Positions 18,741 to 21,157 of a DNA stretch of 21,157 nucleotides are shown here, piece after piece; position 1 is the first letter of the stretch, and every line of letters starts with the position of its first letter. Origin of the DNA: Nemertoderma westbladi (Eukaryota; Xenacoelomorpha; Nemertodermatida; Nemertodermatidae); NCBI GenBank assembly GCA_032718475.1, contig JAUCBJ010004119.1:1-21157 (forward strand). The letters are read 5' to 3'. A model generated the notes under the pieces. It was not told the DNA's origin and did no database searches. It was given only the letters and a program-made list of their open reading frames with translations. The translations under genes were made by a program, and so were the position numbers.

Positions 18741-19820
18741 TTATTTCATTGAGCTTCTTGTGCCTTGTGTTTCAACAATAACTTGTGATGGTGGCCAGTC
18801 ATCATCCCCCCCTGAAAGAAAGTCTGGACCGTGGAACCACAATTTATTGTTTACCAATTGGGCAGCTGTTGTTATCCGAGTAGCTGCGTCCGCCGGATTT
18901 TGTTTACCTGGACAATGCCGCCAAATTGCTCCTAAATTAGATGCAATTTGTCGCATTTCCTTTACTCGGTTTTGCACGAATTGTTTCTCTGATGTATTGG
19001 GTATTGCAAGCCAATACAAAACATCTAAAGCATCTGTCCAACAGAATATCCTGGAGATACTTTTCCTTATATTTGCGGGGAGTGAATTTGATACAAACAA
19101 TATAAGTCTTGATCCAACTAATCCGCCTAATAACTCAAGCCGTGGTATAGAAGGATCTTGCTGTGGCGCTATTTTTGACTTGCTGGTTAATAAACGAGTT
19201 GTAACTGAATCATCAATGTTCATAATGCGAATGTAAACAGCTGCTGCATATATGTTTTTACTTGCATCAGAAAACATATGCAACTCATCATATTTGTTTG
19301 GATTAATAGGACTAAAAATACACCTTGGAACTACAACTTGATTTAATATTTCTAATCCTTCTATCCAGTGGGGCCATTGTTCTAAGTAGGGATGCGGCAA
19401 AGGAGCATCCCATTTAACCTCCGTCTGAGACAATTTTCGATACGCTATTTTCAGAGCAACTGAAAATGGCGATATTAGACCTAAAGGGTCATATATCCGT
19501 GCAGTAATTTGCAATAGAGATTTTTTTGTTGGAGTCGAAGTATCTGCGAATTGTTTTAAATGAGTGAGGTTATAACCCAACATATCTGAGCTACGATCCC
19601 ACACCTGTCCTAATACCCTGGTAATTGTTCCGTTCTCACAATGATTTAAGTTTGATGACCCTGTCGACTCCTTTGCATAAGTCTGGTCTTCCTCGTGTAC
19701 AATGGGAACCATGTTGGTATCCAATGACACAATTTGCTGCTTTTCTAATTTGTCTATTTGTTCTTGTAATATTTGGGAATTTGATAACCATTTTCTTAAC
19801 TCAAATCCACCGGATAACAT
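18741..19820 (-). pseudogene. BEL RT C-terminus and RNase H
   Basis: This encodes the RT connection region (GGFELRKWLSN, about residues 4-14), the conserved ITARIYDPLGLISPF (105-119) and a BEL-type RNase H with its acidic residues in place: FSDAS (D185), PRLELLGG (E229), WTDALDVLYWL (D263) and HCPGKQNPADAATR (D311). This is the best-preserved part of the element. It is separated from the upstream YVDD frame by a frameshift at a 21-bp palindrome and from the integrase by a stop plus one-base shift near 18741. Confidence 0.9.
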
Positions 19821-19839
19821 AAAACGCTTAGCGTTTTAT
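19819..19839. repeat. 21-bp palindrome at an RT frameshift
   Basis: ATAAAACGCT, a central T, then AGCGTTTTAT: 10-bp perfect arms. It falls exactly where the RT palm frame and the downstream RT/RNase H frame part company. Confidence 0.9.
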
Positions 19840-20062
19840 AAAATAGAAAACCAGACTTTATGCTCTGAGCCCCGGATATCAAATCGTCTACGTAGATGTC
19901 ATCTTTCAATTTCCCTAATGCCTCTTTTTCAGATTCTAAACTTGCTAAATTCAAATTTTCAGCTTCATTGGCTTTTTCTAATTTAGAATCTAAATGTATA
20001 GCAATTATTTTGCACAAAATATGCGGACTTGTTGTTAGGCCAAACACGTTGTTAGGCACGCG
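19840..20062 (-). pseudogene. BEL RT palm segment with YVDD
   Basis: The frame includes FGLTTSPHIL, the usual FGL..SP motif after RT motif A, and DDIYVDDLISGA, the catalytic YVDD box. At its start an 18-bp tandem duplication (20045-20080) inserts residues and changes frame relative to the segment carrying the first catalytic Asp. At its end it runs into the palindromic frameshift near 19830. Confidence 0.82.
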
Positions 20063-20080
20063 CACGTTGTTAGGCACGCG
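20045..20080. repeat. 18-bp tandem duplication inside RT
   Basis: CACGTTGTTAGGCACGCG occurs twice in a row, and a partial third copy (TTGTTAGGC) lies just to the left. It interrupts the conserved stretch between RT motif A and the FGL motif. Confidence 0.9.
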
Positions 20081-20297
20081 TATAGCGATATGCTTTAATA
20101 TTTGGGTTAGAACAATTTACCTCATTTATGTCCTTGACCCATAGAAATCTCAGCATATCTCTATCATATTTGTCTATGACACATTGCATAAATGCAACTT
20201 TTATGTCTGCTACAAATGCAATACGGTGAAATCGAAAACCCATTAACACTTTTGCCAATGATGGCAATAGAGTGTAACTGTTTTAAACAGCATTATT
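20070..20297 (-). pseudogene. BEL RT palm start (motif A)
   Basis: The frame gives LPSLAKVLMGFR, then FVADIKVAFMQ with the first catalytic Asp, then DRDMLRFLW and YRYTR, in the order expected of a BEL/Pao RT. It ends at a stop inside the 18-bp duplication. Only about 45-90 bp separate it from the PBS, so the gag, protease and RT finger regions (normally 2-3 kb) are missing. Confidence 0.82.
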
Positions 20298-20342
20298 GAC
20301 TTACCATTAATATTTTCTTCATTGTCTTGAAGGCTTCCTTGC

Positions 20343-20360
20343 GATTTTTATCGGGCGCCA
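20343..20360 (-). other. tRNA primer binding site
   Basis: TGGCGCCCGATAAAAATC on the minus strand abuts the 5' LTR. The TGGCGCC start pairs with the 3' end of tRNAs ending in GGCGCCA. The precise tRNA is not determined. Confidence 0.8.
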
Positions 20361-20830
20361 TGTCATGAAGGAATCATGCAATTTGTGATATTGTTGACCG
20401 AAGCCCTCGCATTGTCGAAAGAAATATTGTTGTCTCCAATAATCACCATATATTACGTATAATATAATAAATAATCCTAAATATCCTAAAATACAAATAT
20501 AATTTTCTGCACAAATTACTCACAGTACTCACAACCGTGAGTCTGTGCCAATATTGAAGACTGAGCTCACAATTCCGGGTTTTCTCAAACTAAAATGTCT
20601 ACATATCATTAAGCTGAATAGCACTGCTGATATACTGTATTTATAGCCTGACATTGTGTTACATCAAATTGTACTGTATCTCATAAATTGTACTGAACAC
20701 CGGAATTGTTTGCTTTTAACTAATTATTGAAACAATAAAGACGATAAATAAATTACATAAATTGCACATACATAATAAAAACGGATATTGCCAATGAAGC
20801 CTACTCAAATTCCGATTACAATTTATGACG
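20361..20830 (-). repeat. 5' LTR of BEL element
   Basis: The counterpart of 15981-16451, with about six substitutions and one deleted base. Its outermost base is C instead of the expected T on the minus strand. The ACCAGA duplication follows after one base. Confidence 0.95.
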
Positions 20831-20837
20831 CACCAGA

Positions 20838-21157
20838 TAAGGAGATTAGCTATTTAATCGTACAGTGTTGATATTTTAATCAGTTCAGTAGGGCAATTCC
20901 TTCCGATTGAAAAGGGATAGCATAAGGATGTGTTTTTTTGTAAAAACCCACATTCCCACAGATTTCGTAAACTGCTAACGCCAATTTTCCTCAGTATAGT
21001 CCTAACATTTCTTAAACTTTGAGGTGCCGGCAAATACATTATTGTACTAACTATTTTACACATCAATGTCGCAGCAACCAGATAGGGGGCGTCTCCCTAT
21101 CATATTAGATAGTGTGTTAGGCTTAAATATTTCTAGACTCCAGATTTCCCAAAGTGC
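20838..21157. other. Flank beyond BEL element
   Basis: No gene or repeat end recognised. A 70-codon minus-strand frame (20854-21066) has no known motif. A small GATAGGG/CCCTATC inverted repeat lies at 21081-21101. Confidence 0.45.

Larger units (their letters stand above)
15981..20830 (-). mobile_element. BEL/Pao LTR retrotransposon, defective, minus strand
   Basis: Two direct 471-bp LTRs enclose about 3.9 kb. A PBS (TGGCGCCCGATAAAAATC) directly follows the 5' LTR (right side) and a polypurine tract (AAGGGGGAG) directly precedes the 3' LTR (left side), which fixes the orientation. The interior holds, in minus-strand order, a partial RT, RNase H, integrase and the integrase-associated C-terminal domain, all of BEL/Pao type. 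Gag, protease and RT fingers are missing. At least five further lesions break the frame, and a 741-bp TIR element interrupts the integrase. The LTRs show only about six substitutions and one indel, so the last insertion was recent on an evolutionary scale. Confidence 0.93.

Noticed and set aside
18760-19236. 158-codon plus-strand frame
   Set aside because: Antisense shadow of the BEL RNase H region.
20854-21066. 70-codon minus-strand frame in the right flank
   Set aside because: No recognisable motif, short, and no supporting signals; it cannot be told from chance.

Overview
The window looks like non-coding, transposon-rich DNA from an animal, probably a marine invertebrate. Supporting signs are a fragment of an animal Cys-loop (GABA/glycine-type) receptor gene, a BEL/Pao LTR retrotransposon, an APE-type LINE, tRNA-derived SINE heads, minisatellites and several foldback elements. 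A deuterostome such as an echinoderm or hemichordate is a weak guess from general repeat flavour only. No bacterial-type genes or operons are present, and I see no intact long host gene.

Layout. 1-2030: a minus-strand receptor fragment (1035-2030) that has lost the end of TM1, all of TM2 and the reading frame between them. 2073-2454: an inverted-repeat element carrying a 24-bp G run. 3127-6441: a roughly 0.8-kb segment present twice; the second copy has a SINE head at its edge and is split by a 24-copy minisatellite of 41/44 bp. 6442-9180: mostly anonymous AT-rich DNA, with a long-TIR MITE (7969-8452), a perfect 26-bp palindrome and one weak small ORF. 9183-9757: a second minisatellite, 20-bp units built from 10-bp halves with a 110-bp higher-order period. 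10583-10771: a foldback element.

10904-14671 is the most notable object. Two inverted arms of about 280-290 bp, bordered by a 9-bp near-perfect target duplication, enclose almost nothing but a LINE endonuclease/reverse-transcriptase reading frame. Long TIRs with 9-bp duplications are the signature of Mutator-like elements, so this may be a Pack-MULE-like carrier of a LINE gene. The competing reading is a LINE inserted by chance near the centre of a long-TIR MITE.

15981-20830 is a minus-strand BEL/Pao element with two LTRs that differ at only about 7 positions in 471 bp, a PBS, a polypurine tract and a probable 6-bp target duplication. Its interior is heavily damaged: gag, protease and the RT fingers are absent, several frames are broken, the integrase zinc finger is deleted, and a 741-bp TIR element sits inside the integrase catalytic core. 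Young-looking LTRs around an old wreck suggest a non-autonomous copy mobilised in trans. The last 320 bp hold nothing I can name.
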